Assembly (NCBI GenBank): GCA_023621975.1
Contig: JAMOAC010000320.1
Span: 1 to 17,749 of the forward strand
Source of the DNA: Bacillota bacterium
GTDB taxonomy: Bacteria; Bacillota_A; Clostridia; Acetivibrionales; DUMB01
Direction: 5' to 3'
DNA length: 17,749 bases
The notes under the pieces are model-generated. The model saw only the letters and a list, made by a program, of their open reading frames with translations, had not been told where the DNA came from and ran no database searches. Below, one piece after another: positions 8,134 to 15,885 of the stretch; positions within the stretch are counted from its first letter, which is position 1; the number at the start of each line of letters is the position of its first letter. The translations under genes were made by a program, and so were the position numbers.

Positions 8134-9168
8134 ATGAGAAAGCTGGTACTGGAAGCACCTTATAAGATGTCAATGAAACAAGTCCCCATACCTGAACCAG
8201 GTGACGAACAGGTACGGATTAAAGTATGTAAGGTTGGAGTCTGCGGGTCTGACCCAACAATTTATAAGGGATTACATCCGTACGTGACCTATCCGGTGGT
8301 GATGGGACATGAGATTTCCGGCATCATTGACAGCGTGGGAAGCCAGGTCCCTAAAAGCAGAATCGGTCAGCGAGTAACAATCATACCACACATCGTATGT
8401 GGACGTTGTGATGCCTGCAAACATGGAATATATAATTTCTGCGAGGAATTAAAATGTACCGGAGCTGAAGCTGATGGCGCTCACTGTGATTATTTTTGTA
8501 TTGATTCGTGTATGGCGATAGAGATACCCGAAAATATGTCGCTGGAAGATGCAGCTTTGGTTGAGCCTGCATGTGTTGCCTATCATGGGGCAAAACGAGG
8601 ACAGCTTCAGCCGGATGACAATGTACTGGTTGTAGGTGCAGGTCCGATTGGTATTTTCTGTATGCAGAGTTGTATAGCGTTGGGTGCTAAGAAAGTTATA
8701 ATTGCTGATATGGATGAAACCAGGTTGGCAATAGCTGAAAAGCTTGGTGCTACAGGAACAATCAATATCACAAAAGAGGATCTAAAAGATGGGTTAAAGC
8801 GGTTAGTGGGCAGCGAAAAACAGATAGATGTATTTTATGACTGTGTTGGCGAAAAAGGACAAGTATTAAACAATATTCTGGGAATAGACCGGCGCGGATC
8901 CAGGATTGTTGTAGTCGGTGTGCTGCAAAATGAATATATAATTCCGTTATTACCTGATTTTGTGCAGCATGAATTATCCCTGTTTGGAACAACGATGTAC
9001 ATTCCACAGGATTATAGAGATGTAATTGCTCTGATGGGAGAGGGGAAAATACGAACGGAAGGAATGATTTCACATCACTTTAGCCTTGAAGAAGTACCTT
9101 CTGTACTGGACATGATTGTTAATAAAAAGGAGAAGACTTTCAAGGTAATTATTGATGTAAATGAATAA
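8134..9168 (+). CDS. Zinc-dependent medium-chain alcohol/polyol dehydrogenase
   Basis: The 344-residue protein is a typical MDR-superfamily enzyme of the sorbitol/threonine/galactitol-phosphate dehydrogenase type and would oxidise a sugar alcohol or related hydroxyl using NAD(P). Catalytic zinc ligands fit Cys37 (VCGSD), His59-Glu60 (GHE) and Glu144 (VEP). The structural zinc lobe has all four Cys residues (89, 92, 95 and 103 in CGRCDACKHGIYNFC). The Rossmann motif GAGPIG is at 168-173. AGGAGG lies 12 bases before ATG 8134, longer than usual, and a two-codon ATG-TAT-TAA sits between them at 8124. In this operon it may turn a polyol into the sugar that enters the isomerase-kinase route, or oxidise the sugar itself. 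Confidence 0.92.
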   Translation: MRKLVLEAPYKMSMKQVPIPEPGDEQVRIKVCKVGVCGSDPTIYKGLHPYVTYPVVMGHEISGIIDSVGSQVPKSRIGQRVTIIPHIVCGRCDACKHGIYNFCEELKCTGAEADGAHCDYFCIDSCMAIEIPENMSLEDAALVEPACVAYHGAKRGQLQPDDNVLVVGAGPIGIFCMQSCIALGAKKVIIADMDETRLAIAEKLGATGTINITKEDLKDGLKRLVGSEKQIDVFYDCVGEKGQVLNNILGIDRRGSRIVVVGVLQNEYIIPLLPDFVQHELSLFGTTMYIPQDYRDVIALMGEGKIRTEGMISHHFSLEEVPSVLDMIVNKKEKTFKVIIDVNE

Positions 9169-9271
9169 GAACACTGTCTACAAGTCCTGAACGAATCTGG
9201 ATAAAAATCTTTTATGTATATGAATCTGTCATATGATAGTGTATTAATGTCACACTTTCCGGAGGAAAAAA

Positions 9272-10102
9272 ATGGAATTTGCTGAATTGAGTAGGATTGC
9301 GCTGGAAATGAGGAAGTTAATTCTAGAAATGGTTTATACAGCGGGAAGCGGACACCTGGGAGGTTCTCTGTCGGCGGTGGAGATAATGAGCTGCCTCTAT
9401 TTTCATACGATGAATATTGATCCTGCTAATCCAACTATGCCTGAACGGGACAGATTTATACTTTCCAAGGGACATGCCACACCTGTATATTATTCGGCTT
9501 TAGCTATGAGAGGTTTTTTCCCTTCAAAAGATTTATTCAGCTTCCGACAGTTAGGCTCATATTTGCAGGGGCATCCCGATATGAAAAAAATACCCGGTGT
9601 GGATATGAGCAGCGGATCATTAGGTCAAGGTATATCGGTGGCAGTTGGAATGGCACTTGCAGCCAAACTGGACAGGAAGAATCACCGTATTTTCACCCTT
9701 GTGGGCGATGGTGAGCTGCAGGAGGGGCAGGTCTGGGAAGCATTAATGTTTGCGGCTCATAAAAAACTGAACAATCTTGTCGTTATTATCGACAACAACG
9801 GTGTTCAAAGTGATGGTCCGATAACTGATATTAATTCGCCATATCCGATTGATGATAAACTGCGTGCATTCAATTTTAATGTTAAGGTCATTGATGGTCA
9901 CGATTTGGTTCAGATTGAAGAAGCACTTAGTAATGCCGGCAGAAATACTGACAAGCCGACGGCTATTATAGCAAAAACAGTTAAAGGTAAAGGCGTGTCT
10001 TTTATGGAGGGACAATCTGCATGGCACGGGAGAATTCCCAGCCAGGAAGAATACATGCAGGCAATGAGAGAACTGGAAAATGAGGGGGAAGCCAAGTGCT
10101 GA
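9272..10102 (+). CDS. Transketolase, N-terminal (TPP-binding) subunit
   Basis: The 276-residue protein corresponds to the first third of a full transketolase, the half that binds the thiamine diphosphate pyrophosphate and the metal. Visible features are SGHLGGSLSAVE (His28), SKGHATP (His68), GHPD (His101) and the TPP motif from GDGELQEGQVWEA (145 on) to NN at 175-176. Two-gene transketolases of this kind are common in archaea and in many bacteria, where they often have a specialised role beside a house-keeping full-length enzyme. The downstream gene overlaps its stop and encodes the partner. Transketolases move a two-carbon ketol unit from a ketose phosphate to an aldose phosphate. CCGGAGGAAA before ATG 9272 sets the start. 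The 103-bp gap upstream shows only a TATGAT at 9232 with no convincing -35. Confidence 0.93.
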   Translation: MEFAELSRIALEMRKLILEMVYTAGSGHLGGSLSAVEIMSCLYFHTMNIDPANPTMPERDRFILSKGHATPVYYSALAMRGFFPSKDLFSFRQLGSYLQGHPDMKKIPGVDMSSGSLGQGISVAVGMALAAKLDRKNHRIFTLVGDGELQEGQVWEALMFAAHKKLNNLVVIIDNNGVQSDGPITDINSPYPIDDKLRAFNFNVKVIDGHDLVQIEEALSNAGRNTDKPTAIIAKTVKGKGVSFMEGQSAWHGRIPSQEEYMQAMRELENEGEAKC

Positions 10103-11046
10103 ACAATAAGAGAATCGCTACCCGGGAAAGCTTTGGACATGCTTTGGCGGAACTGGGGGATGAGTTTCCTCGACTGATTGTATTAGATGCAGATTTGAGT
10201 GTCGGAACAAAAACGGCTATATTTAAGAAAAAATTTCCTGAGCGTCATATTAACTGTGGTATTGCAGAAGCCAATATGATTTGCATTGCAGCAGGTCTTG
10301 CTGCAGAAGGGTTTATACCGGTAGCCAGTTCCTTTGCCATGTTTGCGGCAGGTAGGGCATATGAACAAATCAGGAATTCAATAGGTTATCCACATCTTAA
10401 TGTCAAAATATGTGCAACTCATGGAGGAGTTTCGGTAGGTGAGGATGGTGCAAGCCATCAGTGTATAGAAGATTTTGCCCTTATGCGTGCCATACCTGGT
10501 ATGACTGTCATAAGCCCATCGGATGATATCGAGGCAAGGGCGGCAGTGCGGGCGGCAATTGAATATGAAGGCCCTGTCTATCTTCGCTTTGGCAGGATGC
10601 CGGTAGCTGTTATAAATGACTGGCCAGGTTACTGTTTTAATATAGGAAAAGGAATAGTAATGCAAGACGGAAACGATGTAAGCATTATTGCAACCGGCTT
10701 GTGCGTCGAGGAATCGTTACTTGCAGCAGAGATGCTAAAGAAGGATGGGATAAACGCACAGGTCATTAATATGCATACACTGAAACCCCTGGACTGGGAG
10801 TTGGTTCTTGCTGCAGCGGAAAAGACAGGAAGGATTGTAACTGTTGAAGACCATTCGGTAGTTGGAGGCCTGGGAAGCGCCGTATGCGATATGATTTGTG
10901 AGTACAGGCCCACACCTGTTATGAAGATTGGAATAAATGATGTCTATGGTGAATCGGGCGACGGGCATTCACTAATCAAAAAATACGGGCTTGATGCTGA
11001 GAGCATTTCAGAACGTATCAAACAGTGGCTTCACGCGCAGCAATAA
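10096..11046 (+). CDS. Transketolase, C-terminal subunit
   Basis: The 316-residue protein carries the pyrimidine-binding and C-terminal domains of transketolase. Glu58 in NCGIAEANM is the expected residue that activates the cofactor. THGGVSVGEDGASHQ (about 108-122) and the later TVEDHSVVGGLGSAV are family hallmarks. Translation starts at GTG 10096, after GAGGGGGA, overlapping the N-terminal subunit gene by 7 bp, which suggests translational coupling and a 1:1 complex. The gene ends in LHAQQ, and the DNA around this end is tandemly duplicated (see repeat at 11029-11073). Dedicated pairing with an isomerase and FGGY kinase suggests the ketose phosphate is split here instead of by an aldolase. 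Confidence 0.93.
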   Translation: MLNNKRIATRESFGHALAELGDEFPRLIVLDADLSVGTKTAIFKKKFPERHINCGIAEANMICIAAGLAAEGFIPVASSFAMFAAGRAYEQIRNSIGYPHLNVKICATHGGVSVGEDGASHQCIEDFALMRAIPGMTVISPSDDIEARAAVRAAIEYEGPVYLRFGRMPVAVINDWPGYCFNIGKGIVMQDGNDVSIIATGLCVEESLLAAEMLKKDGINAQVINMHTLKPLDWELVLAAAEKTGRIVTVEDHSVVGGLGSAVCDMICEYRPTPVMKIGINDVYGESGDGHSLIKKYGLDAESISERIKQWLHAQQ

Positions 11047-11073
11047 GTTATCTTCACGCGCAGCAATAAGTTA
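11029..11073 (+). repeat. 22-bp perfect tandem duplication spanning the transketolase stop codon
   Basis: The sequence beginning CTTCACGCGCAGCAATAAG is present exactly at 11029-11050 and again at 11052-11073, a 23-base period with one spacer base. The first copy contains the last codons (Leu-His-Ala-Gln-Gln) and the stop of the C-terminal transketolase subunit; the second lies wholly in the untranslated spacer. It looks like a recent replication-slippage duplication, since the copies have not diverged. Confidence 0.85.
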
Positions 11074-11120
11074 AATCAATGCAAATATACGAAACATAAG
11101 GTTTTTGGAGGGTTTATTAT

Positions 11121-12254
11121 ATGAGAACAGTAAAATTCGGGGTAATTGGTTGCGGCTTGATGGGTAGAGAATTTGCCAGTGCAGCATTGAGATGGGCACA
11201 TTTAACAGATGATATAGCAAAACCGGAAATCATCGGAATATGTGACGTGAACCCGAAATCATTCCACTGGTTTGATAAAGCTATCCCCGGAATTAAATAC
11301 CATTTCACGGATTACAAGGATTTGCTGGCATGTAAGGAAATTGAGGCTGTATATTGTGCTGTACCGCATGTAATGCATCAGCAGGTGTATTGCGATATTA
11401 TCAATGCCGGTAAGCACCTGATGGGAGAAAAACCATTTGGGATGGATCAGGCACAGAATGAGGCAATACTGGCTGCACTGGAGAAACACCCGGAAGTATT
11501 TTGCCGTTGTTCCAGCGAGTTTCCGTTCTTCCCTGCATGCCAAATGCTTATTGACTGGATACGTAATGAAAAATTTGGACGGATAATGGAAGTTAAGGCG
11601 GCGTTTAACCATGCCAGCGATCTGGATCCGAACAAGCCTATTAACTGGAAACGCCAAAACAGCATAAATGGAGAGTACGGGTGCCTGGGAGACCTGGGAA
11701 TGCATACGTTGCATATTCCACTTCGAATGGGATGGATACCTAAGTCCGTATATTCCGTTCTGTCTAAAATTATAAACGAAAGACCGGATGGCCATGGAGG
11801 TATGGCCGTATGTGATACCTGGGATAATGCAATTCTTGTCTGCCGGGTTGAGAAGGATGGATATGAATTCCCCATGCTGTTGGAGACAAAGCGCATGGAA
11901 CCAGGGGCAACTGATCAATGGTATTTAAAAGTAACAGGAACAAAGGCAGCGGCATACTTCACATCAGAGGATCCTAATGCGTTCCATTATTTGTTATGCG
12001 AAGGCCAAAACCAGGCATGGAATAGAGTGGTGATTGGATACAGGCCACAATTTAAAACAATTACGGGGAACATTTTTGAGTTTGGATTTACAGATGCAAT
12101 TTTACAAATGTGGGCAGCATTTATGAGCGAACTGGAGGGAAAAAATGTTTCTTTTGGCTGCATAAACCCCGAAGAAACTCGAATGGCGCATGCTATACAG
12201 ACGGCTGCTCTTCTTGCACATAATGAACAACGTGCGGTAGAAATACAATTATAA
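11121..12254 (+). CDS. Gfo/Idh/MocA family NAD(P)-dependent oxidoreductase
   Basis: The 377-residue protein has the N-terminal Rossmann domain of this family (GVIGCGLMG, Gly10/12/15), the EKPFG motif with the conserved Lys104, and the second-half GDLGMHTLH block (Asp191, His195) that usually supplies catalytic residues. Such enzymes oxidise or reduce sugars, inositols and amino sugars, or open glycosides. A long C-terminal domain of the usual size is present. GGAGGG lies upstream of ATG 11121 at good spacing. It is the last gene of the + strand series and is followed by over 500 bp without a gene. Substrate cannot be assigned; a role in feeding a related sugar or sugar acid into the pathway is inferred from the position. 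Confidence 0.9.
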   Translation: MRTVKFGVIGCGLMGREFASAALRWAHLTDDIAKPEIIGICDVNPKSFHWFDKAIPGIKYHFTDYKDLLACKEIEAVYCAVPHVMHQQVYCDIINAGKHLMGEKPFGMDQAQNEAILAALEKHPEVFCRCSSEFPFFPACQMLIDWIRNEKFGRIMEVKAAFNHASDLDPNKPINWKRQNSINGEYGCLGDLGMHTLHIPLRMGWIPKSVYSVLSKIINERPDGHGGMAVCDTWDNAILVCRVEKDGYEFPMLLETKRMEPGATDQWYLKVTGTKAAAYFTSEDPNAFHYLLCEGQNQAWNRVVIGYRPQFKTITGNIFEFGFTDAILQMWAAFMSELEGKNVSFGCINPEETRMAHAIQTAALLAHNEQRAVEIQL

Positions 12255-12554
12255 AATAATATAATAATATGAAGCACGCATGATGTTTGGAGGAAGAGAA
12301 ATTTCATCTTGATAAGGGATATGACTTTATCTAATCGAGATATCCGGTAGGTAATATTTTAGTATCCTGCAAGGTAAAAAGCGAGATAAGAGTTGCATAT
12401 CGCAAGCCGGAATATAGATTATAATTACTCTTATATGGATGCAGTCAATACCTGGAAATAAACAATAAAATTAAATGAATATTAAGGAGATTTATAAGTT
12501 GTAAAAAGGATCTAAATATAAGAAAAACAGGATTTGCCCCCTACTGTCCTAAAA

Positions 12555-12580
12555 GGCCCGTCCTCATTGCCGGACGGGCC
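12555..12580 (-). terminator. Strong GC-rich hairpin, possibly a second minus-strand terminator
   Basis: GGCCCGTCC (12555-12563) and GGACGGGCC (12572-12580) form a perfect 9-bp stem with an 8-base loop. On the minus strand the stem is followed by TTTT (complement of 12551-12554), a short T-run; on the plus strand no T-run follows. It may back up the terminator at 12743-12777 or limit read-through between the convergent units. Confidence 0.5.
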
Positions 12581-12742
12581 AGACCTCACAAAACACAGGG
12601 TACCTGGAGGCACTTAACCCATTATGTAAAATTATTTCCAGTATTTATTCAGGCCAGGCATAAAACCTGACTGGAGATGGTATATCCGGTTCATATACAC
12701 AGAAAATTTTTCAGACCCCTCGTTTCCGCACTTTTTTGTGCC

Positions 12743-12777
12743 AAAAAATGCAAAAGACAGGTCCAAAAAGACCCGTC
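12743..12777 (-). terminator. Rho-independent terminator of the DUF4886 gene
   Basis: Read on the minus strand, GACGGGTC and GACCTGTC (12770-12777 and 12756-12763) form an 8-bp stem with one G-U pair and a TTTTTG loop. The stem is followed by TTTT, then GCA and TTTTTT. It lies 27 bases beyond the stop codon of the DUF4886 gene, the expected position. Confidence 0.75.
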
Positions 12778-12803
12778 AGATGTATTGATATCTCATGGTT
12801 TAT

Positions 12804-13532
12804 CTAAAAGATCTGATTGACAGTTTCTATAGCAAGTGCATATTCTTTTTCATCCACAGGTTCTTGAAAGTCGTGGAACGCTACTTGATTGATTGTATTC
12901 CCGGTAAGATATTTGTACCAAACCAATGCTAAAATAAACCGGCCTACGCCAAGTTTTGCATGAAAACCATCCCTATGGACTGATGGTATACCGAGCTCTA
13001 ATGCTTTTTTGAATGCATCTCCACTTGGAATAATTCCATCTGCATGGATATCCAATGCAGCTTTTTCATAGCAAGGCTTGATTTTTTCAAACATCTGCAT
13101 ATACGTTTCAAATCCATGAGCTTTAATCATATCACTATTAGTTTCATATGCCCATGTCTGATGGATCAGCAGTTTTGCTTTTGGACATAATTCCCGGACA
13201 AAGGCAGCTATCTCTTTCAGATAAGGTTCGTAGCTTTCTTCCTTGAAAGACAGATAACTTGCCTGCTGGAGTGTAATATAGTTCCAGCTTCTTGCCAGAA
13301 GGGCATCTTTGATACCAACAAGAAAACCGCTGCAAGTATGTCCGTTTACCTCCAGGGTATATTCTTTTTTATCACCTTTAATGTTTCTAAAATGTCTTTC
13401 AAGGGAACATCCGGCAATCACCAAATTGACTGCCTCAATTTGGCAGCCTTCACTTCTTGCAAGGTCGTGTAAATAGCACTGTGCATCCTGGCTAAAACTG
13501 TTTCCAATAGAAAGAATATGGATTGTATTCAA
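12804..13532 (-). CDS. DUF4886 domain-containing SGNH-hydrolase-like protein
   Basis: The 242-residue protein has the block I motif ILSIGNSFSQDA with the nucleophile-type Ser12, an AGCSLERH segment near residue 40, LQQAS at 88-92, and HRDGFHAKLG with the Asp188/His191 pair of SGNH hydrolases. DUF4886 proteins have this fold and are thought to be esterases or deacetylases, but the substrate is not established. No signal peptide is visible, so it probably acts in the cytoplasm. The start codon is TTG, chosen because a perfect AGGAGG lies 8 bases upstream and no earlier in-frame start keeps that spacing. It has its own terminator. A link to the neighbouring GPH symporter, such as removing acyl groups from an imported glycoside, is only inferred. 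Confidence 0.85.
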   Translation of the reverse strand: MNTIHILSIGNSFSQDAQCYLHDLARSEGCQIEAVNLVIAGCSLERHFRNIKGDKKEYTLEVNGHTCSGFLVGIKDALLARSWNYITLQQASYLSFKEESYEPYLKEIAAFVRELCPKAKLLIHQTWAYETNSDMIKAHGFETYMQMFEKIKPCYEKAALDIHADGIIPSGDAFKKALELGIPSVHRDGFHAKLGVGRFILALVWYKYLTGNTINQVAFHDFQEPVDEKEYALAIETVNQIF

Positions 13533-13653
13533 TGATATCTCCTCCTAAAATAGTTTTAAGCTTTGGGAATTTTTTGTAAATTATCGTTCCTAACATTTTA
13601 AAGGGAGAATTTGATTTATATGTGAAATTATTTGTTTTCATATCCCTCAAAAA

Positions 13654-13663
13654 CTTCGCGAAG
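13654..13663. promoter_or_regulatory. Perfect palindrome upstream of the DUF4886 gene (possible operator)
   Basis: CTTCGCGAAG is a perfect 10-bp palindrome, about 120 bp upstream of the DUF4886 start in the 290-bp spacer between two minus-strand genes. The GC-rich core stands out in A/T-rich surroundings. I could not recognise a clear -35/-10 pair next to it, so a regulator-binding role is speculative. Confidence 0.3.
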
Positions 13664-13822
13664 CGTAACTGGAAAGAAAACTCTCATATAACTTATTCAT
13701 AAAATCGCCCCGTGAGACAAGTTATTTGTATAAAAAAACCAGTCCAATAAATATATGCTACAATATTTTGCAAGCTTTCTCAACAGTAAACGAATTGTTA
13801 TTTCTTATTCCTGGCGGCTGTT

Positions 13823-15166
13823 TTAGCGTCGCTTCCCTCTGGCTACGGCTTTTTTAATAGCTTCATGCTGCCTTTTGCCTATCCTGTAAAAGCTCAACAC
13901 TACAATTGCTGCAATAATAATCAATGCAGGTACAGCGCCCAGAAGGGCTCTCATCGCAATAAGGGCTGACCGGGGTTGAGGCATGTCGGCTACATAACCT
14001 GACCATTCCAGTACCTGCCCGGTAATGAAAGCACCAAGGGAGGTTGACAACTGCCTTAAGAAAGATTCCACCCCAAAATATGCTCCCGCCCTTTTTTCAC
14101 CGGTTTTCATCTCATCGTATTCTATGCAGTCCGGGATGATGGAGTAAGGTATTACGTGAGCAGCGGAAAGGCCAATGCCTGCAACTGCTGATAAAATGTA
14201 AATTGCTGCGGGCGTTCCTTGCGACAGAAAAGATATTATCAATAAGGGCAGGATGAATATTATCATGCCAACGAAATATGCTCCCTTTTTACCTGCCTGT
14301 TTTGCAAACCATACCCAGAAAGGCAAAAATACTGCAGCAACGATAAAAATTATGCCCAGTATTATTTCTGAATAGGCTTCCATGTCCAGCACATATTTCA
14401 TGAAGAACAAAAGCACCATACTCACTATTTCTATAGCCAGCCATGTGAGCAGGCACATGGTGATTGCCAAAATAAAAGGCTTATTGGTCAGCGTCAGTTT
14501 TATGCTTTCAACGAAGGAAAAAGACTTTTCCCCCCTGACCGGATTATTTTCCCTGCATCCAAAGAACACAAACAGGGGAGAGAATATTATAACAAGCCCG
14601 AATACCGCTCCCATTACGGCATAGCCTTCTATTTGATCGGGGAAAAGGTCTACAATCATTTTTGGCACAACTGCTGCCACAAGGCCTGCCAGGATGGAAA
14701 AAACCATTCTCCAGGCTGCAATGCTGGTGCGTTCATCATAGTCATCCGTCAGCTCAGCGGAAAGGGAAGAATAGGGTACTGCCATTAAACTGTAAGAAGT
14801 GATGTGAAGTATGTAAACGGTAATTATAAGAAGCAGAGTGACCAGCATTGAAGTTTCAACCAGGAAAGGTACTGACCAAATCAGGAAGAAGCTTATGCCG
14901 AAAGGTATGGCAAAGTATAAGAAAAAGGGCCTTCTCCTGCCCCACTTTGTGTCCGTTTTGTCTGAGATGTTGCCGATTAACGGATCAATAAAGGCATCCC
15001 ACAGCTTTGCAACTAATAGGGCACTGCCAACCCAACCGGGATTTATTTTGACAACATCGGAAAGATAAAAGAGAAGAAACACGCTGATAACTGTATATGA
15101 TGTGCTAAAGCCGATATCGCCGGCTCCATAGGCAATCTTAACCTTCAAAGGCAGCCTGACGGACAT
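13823..15166 (-). CDS. GPH-family (MFS) glycoside-pentoside-hexuronide:cation symporter
   Basis: The 447-residue protein is an integral membrane protein with about twelve hydrophobic segments. The start MSVRLPLKVKIAYGAGDIGFS, the KLWDAFIDPLIGNISDKTDTKWGRRRP block (about 54-80) and the VPYSSLSAELTDDYDERT-like loop are characteristic of GPH symporters such as the MelB/XynP/UidB relatives. These take up di- or oligosaccharides, glycosides or hexuronides with Na+ or H+. The length matches the family. AGGGGGTG lies ahead of ATG 15166. A near-consensus promoter lies just upstream. Downstream on the same strand is the DUF4886 gene, 290 bp away, probably under separate control. The substrate is not determined. 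Confidence 0.92.
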   Translation of the reverse strand: MSVRLPLKVKIAYGAGDIGFSTSYTVISVFLLFYLSDVVKINPGWVGSALLVAKLWDAFIDPLIGNISDKTDTKWGRRRPFFLYFAIPFGISFFLIWSVPFLVETSMLVTLLLIITVYILHITSYSLMAVPYSSLSAELTDDYDERTSIAAWRMVFSILAGLVAAVVPKMIVDLFPDQIEGYAVMGAVFGLVIIFSPLFVFFGCRENNPVRGEKSFSFVESIKLTLTNKPFILAITMCLLTWLAIEIVSMVLLFFMKYVLDMEAYSEIILGIIFIVAAVFLPFWVWFAKQAGKKGAYFVGMIIFILPLLIISFLSQGTPAAIYILSAVAGIGLSAAHVIPYSIIPDCIEYDEMKTGEKRAGAYFGVESFLRQLSTSLGAFITGQVLEWSGYVADMPQPRSALIAMRALLGAVPALIIIAAIVVLSFYRIGKRQHEAIKKAVARGKRR

Positions 15167-15185
15167 AAAAACACCCCCTAAACTT

Positions 15186-15214
15186 ATTATATATTAGGCA
15201 ATGCAAGCATTCAA
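15186..15214 (-). promoter_or_regulatory. Promoter of the GPH symporter gene with an inverted repeat in the spacer
   Basis: On the minus strand TTGAAT (complement of 15209-15214) and TATAAT (complement of 15186-15191) are separated by exactly 17 bases, a near-consensus sigma-A promoter about 15 bases ahead of the start codon region. The spacer contains AATGC-TT-GCATT (15200-15211), an inverted repeat that overlaps the -35 edge. A regulator bound there could block RNA polymerase. Confidence 0.7.
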
Positions 15215-15846
15215 CCAAGTTATTAACGCTGCAGTGTACCAAAAAGACGGCTGTTTCGAAGTTACTGGTTCAGGAACAGAGTTCACTTATGGATGAAAAG
15301 TCTTCACTATATCCATATTTGTTTTAAAATCAAATTTTTCTGCCGGCCTTTATTTGCAAATGCGGCTAACGCGCTTTGAAAATCATTTTGAAACCGAGTC
15401 AACAAAGAATTCAATTGCTTTCTCCTTTTCTTTTTAGGATTTTTTTTGATTTCTTTTTTACCGTGAAACGTACAAAAAAGCGCATAGGATTAAATATCTT
15501 TCCTTCATTTTTCACATATCATAAGCCTCATGTTATTTTTTTTGTTGTTTTAAAAAAAATTCTTTTCCTGAAAATAACTGTTTCATTATTAATCTATATA
15601 ATTCAAGGCCTGATTTATTCAGGTAATTATTGATATTTTAAGTAAGTTATTATATTTTCTTGCCGAATAAAAACTTTTCTCGAAAATTTCATGTTGGTCG
15701 TTACCCATTGTAAAAAATTCAATTATTAACCTGGAGTTGGAGAGGAGAGTTATAGCTTAGGGTAAAGTTGTACTTAAAGCGAAGTTATAACTTATAATGA
15801 TGCTGAATGGATTGACAAAATACTTATATATTTTTCACTACAGCAT
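15215..15846. other. A/T-rich intergenic stretch without a credible gene
   Basis: No ORF here has both a ribosome binding site and normal composition; the longest + strand frame (15376-15633) is Phe/Lys/Ile-rich, starts at TTG and lacks a Shine-Dalgarno. Toward the right end are a 12-bp perfect palindrome AAGTTATAACTT (15782-15793), a possible promoter TTGTAC/TATAAT (15768-15773 and 15793-15798, 19-base spacer), a TTGACA at 15812 without a good -10, and one copy of TATAGCTTAG that recurs 200 bp later. Confidence 0.5.
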
Positions 15847-15885
15847 ACCCGGTTATAATGATATAATTATATCCGGGTTTTTTTT
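15847..15885 (+). terminator. Rho-independent terminator directly before the intron remnant
   Basis: ACCCGG (15847-15852) pairs with CCGGGT (15873-15878). After one T/T mismatch six more A/T pairs close a 6-base loop, and eight Ts (15878-15885) follow. No + strand protein gene ends upstream, so it terminates either a short RNA started nearby or a unit that has since been lost. Group IIC introns insert right after such hairpins, which fits the sequence that follows. Confidence 0.85.

Larger units (their letters stand above)
12255..12803. other. Convergent intergenic region with hairpins and no credible gene
   Basis: This 549-bp stretch lies between the end of the + strand operon and the end of the - strand DUF4886 gene. 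I see GGAGGAAGAG at about 12287 and AAGGAG at about 12485 that look like ribosome binding sites but lead only to very short frames (for example one ending at a TAG after MTLSNRDIR). These may be traces of a decayed gene. An 8-bp inverted repeat ATAAGAGT/ACTCTTAT (12386-12393 and 12427-12434) encloses 33 bases. The right-hand half holds the GC-rich hairpin and the minus-strand terminator listed separately. No good T-tract terminator for the + strand operon is apparent. Confidence 0.6.

Noticed and set aside
11259..11918. 219-residue open frame on the minus strand
   Set aside because: It lies entirely inside the well-supported Gfo/Idh/MocA gene on the other strand and has no family features or ribosome binding site that I can see.
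12555..12580. GC-rich hairpin as terminator of the + strand operon
   Set aside because: No T-run follows on the + strand; the only short T-run is on the minus side, so it is listed as a possible minus-strand element.
15376..15633. 85-residue open frame on the + strand
   Set aside because: TTG start, no Shine-Dalgarno, Phe/Lys/Ile-rich product that simply reflects A/T-rich DNA, and no recognisable family.
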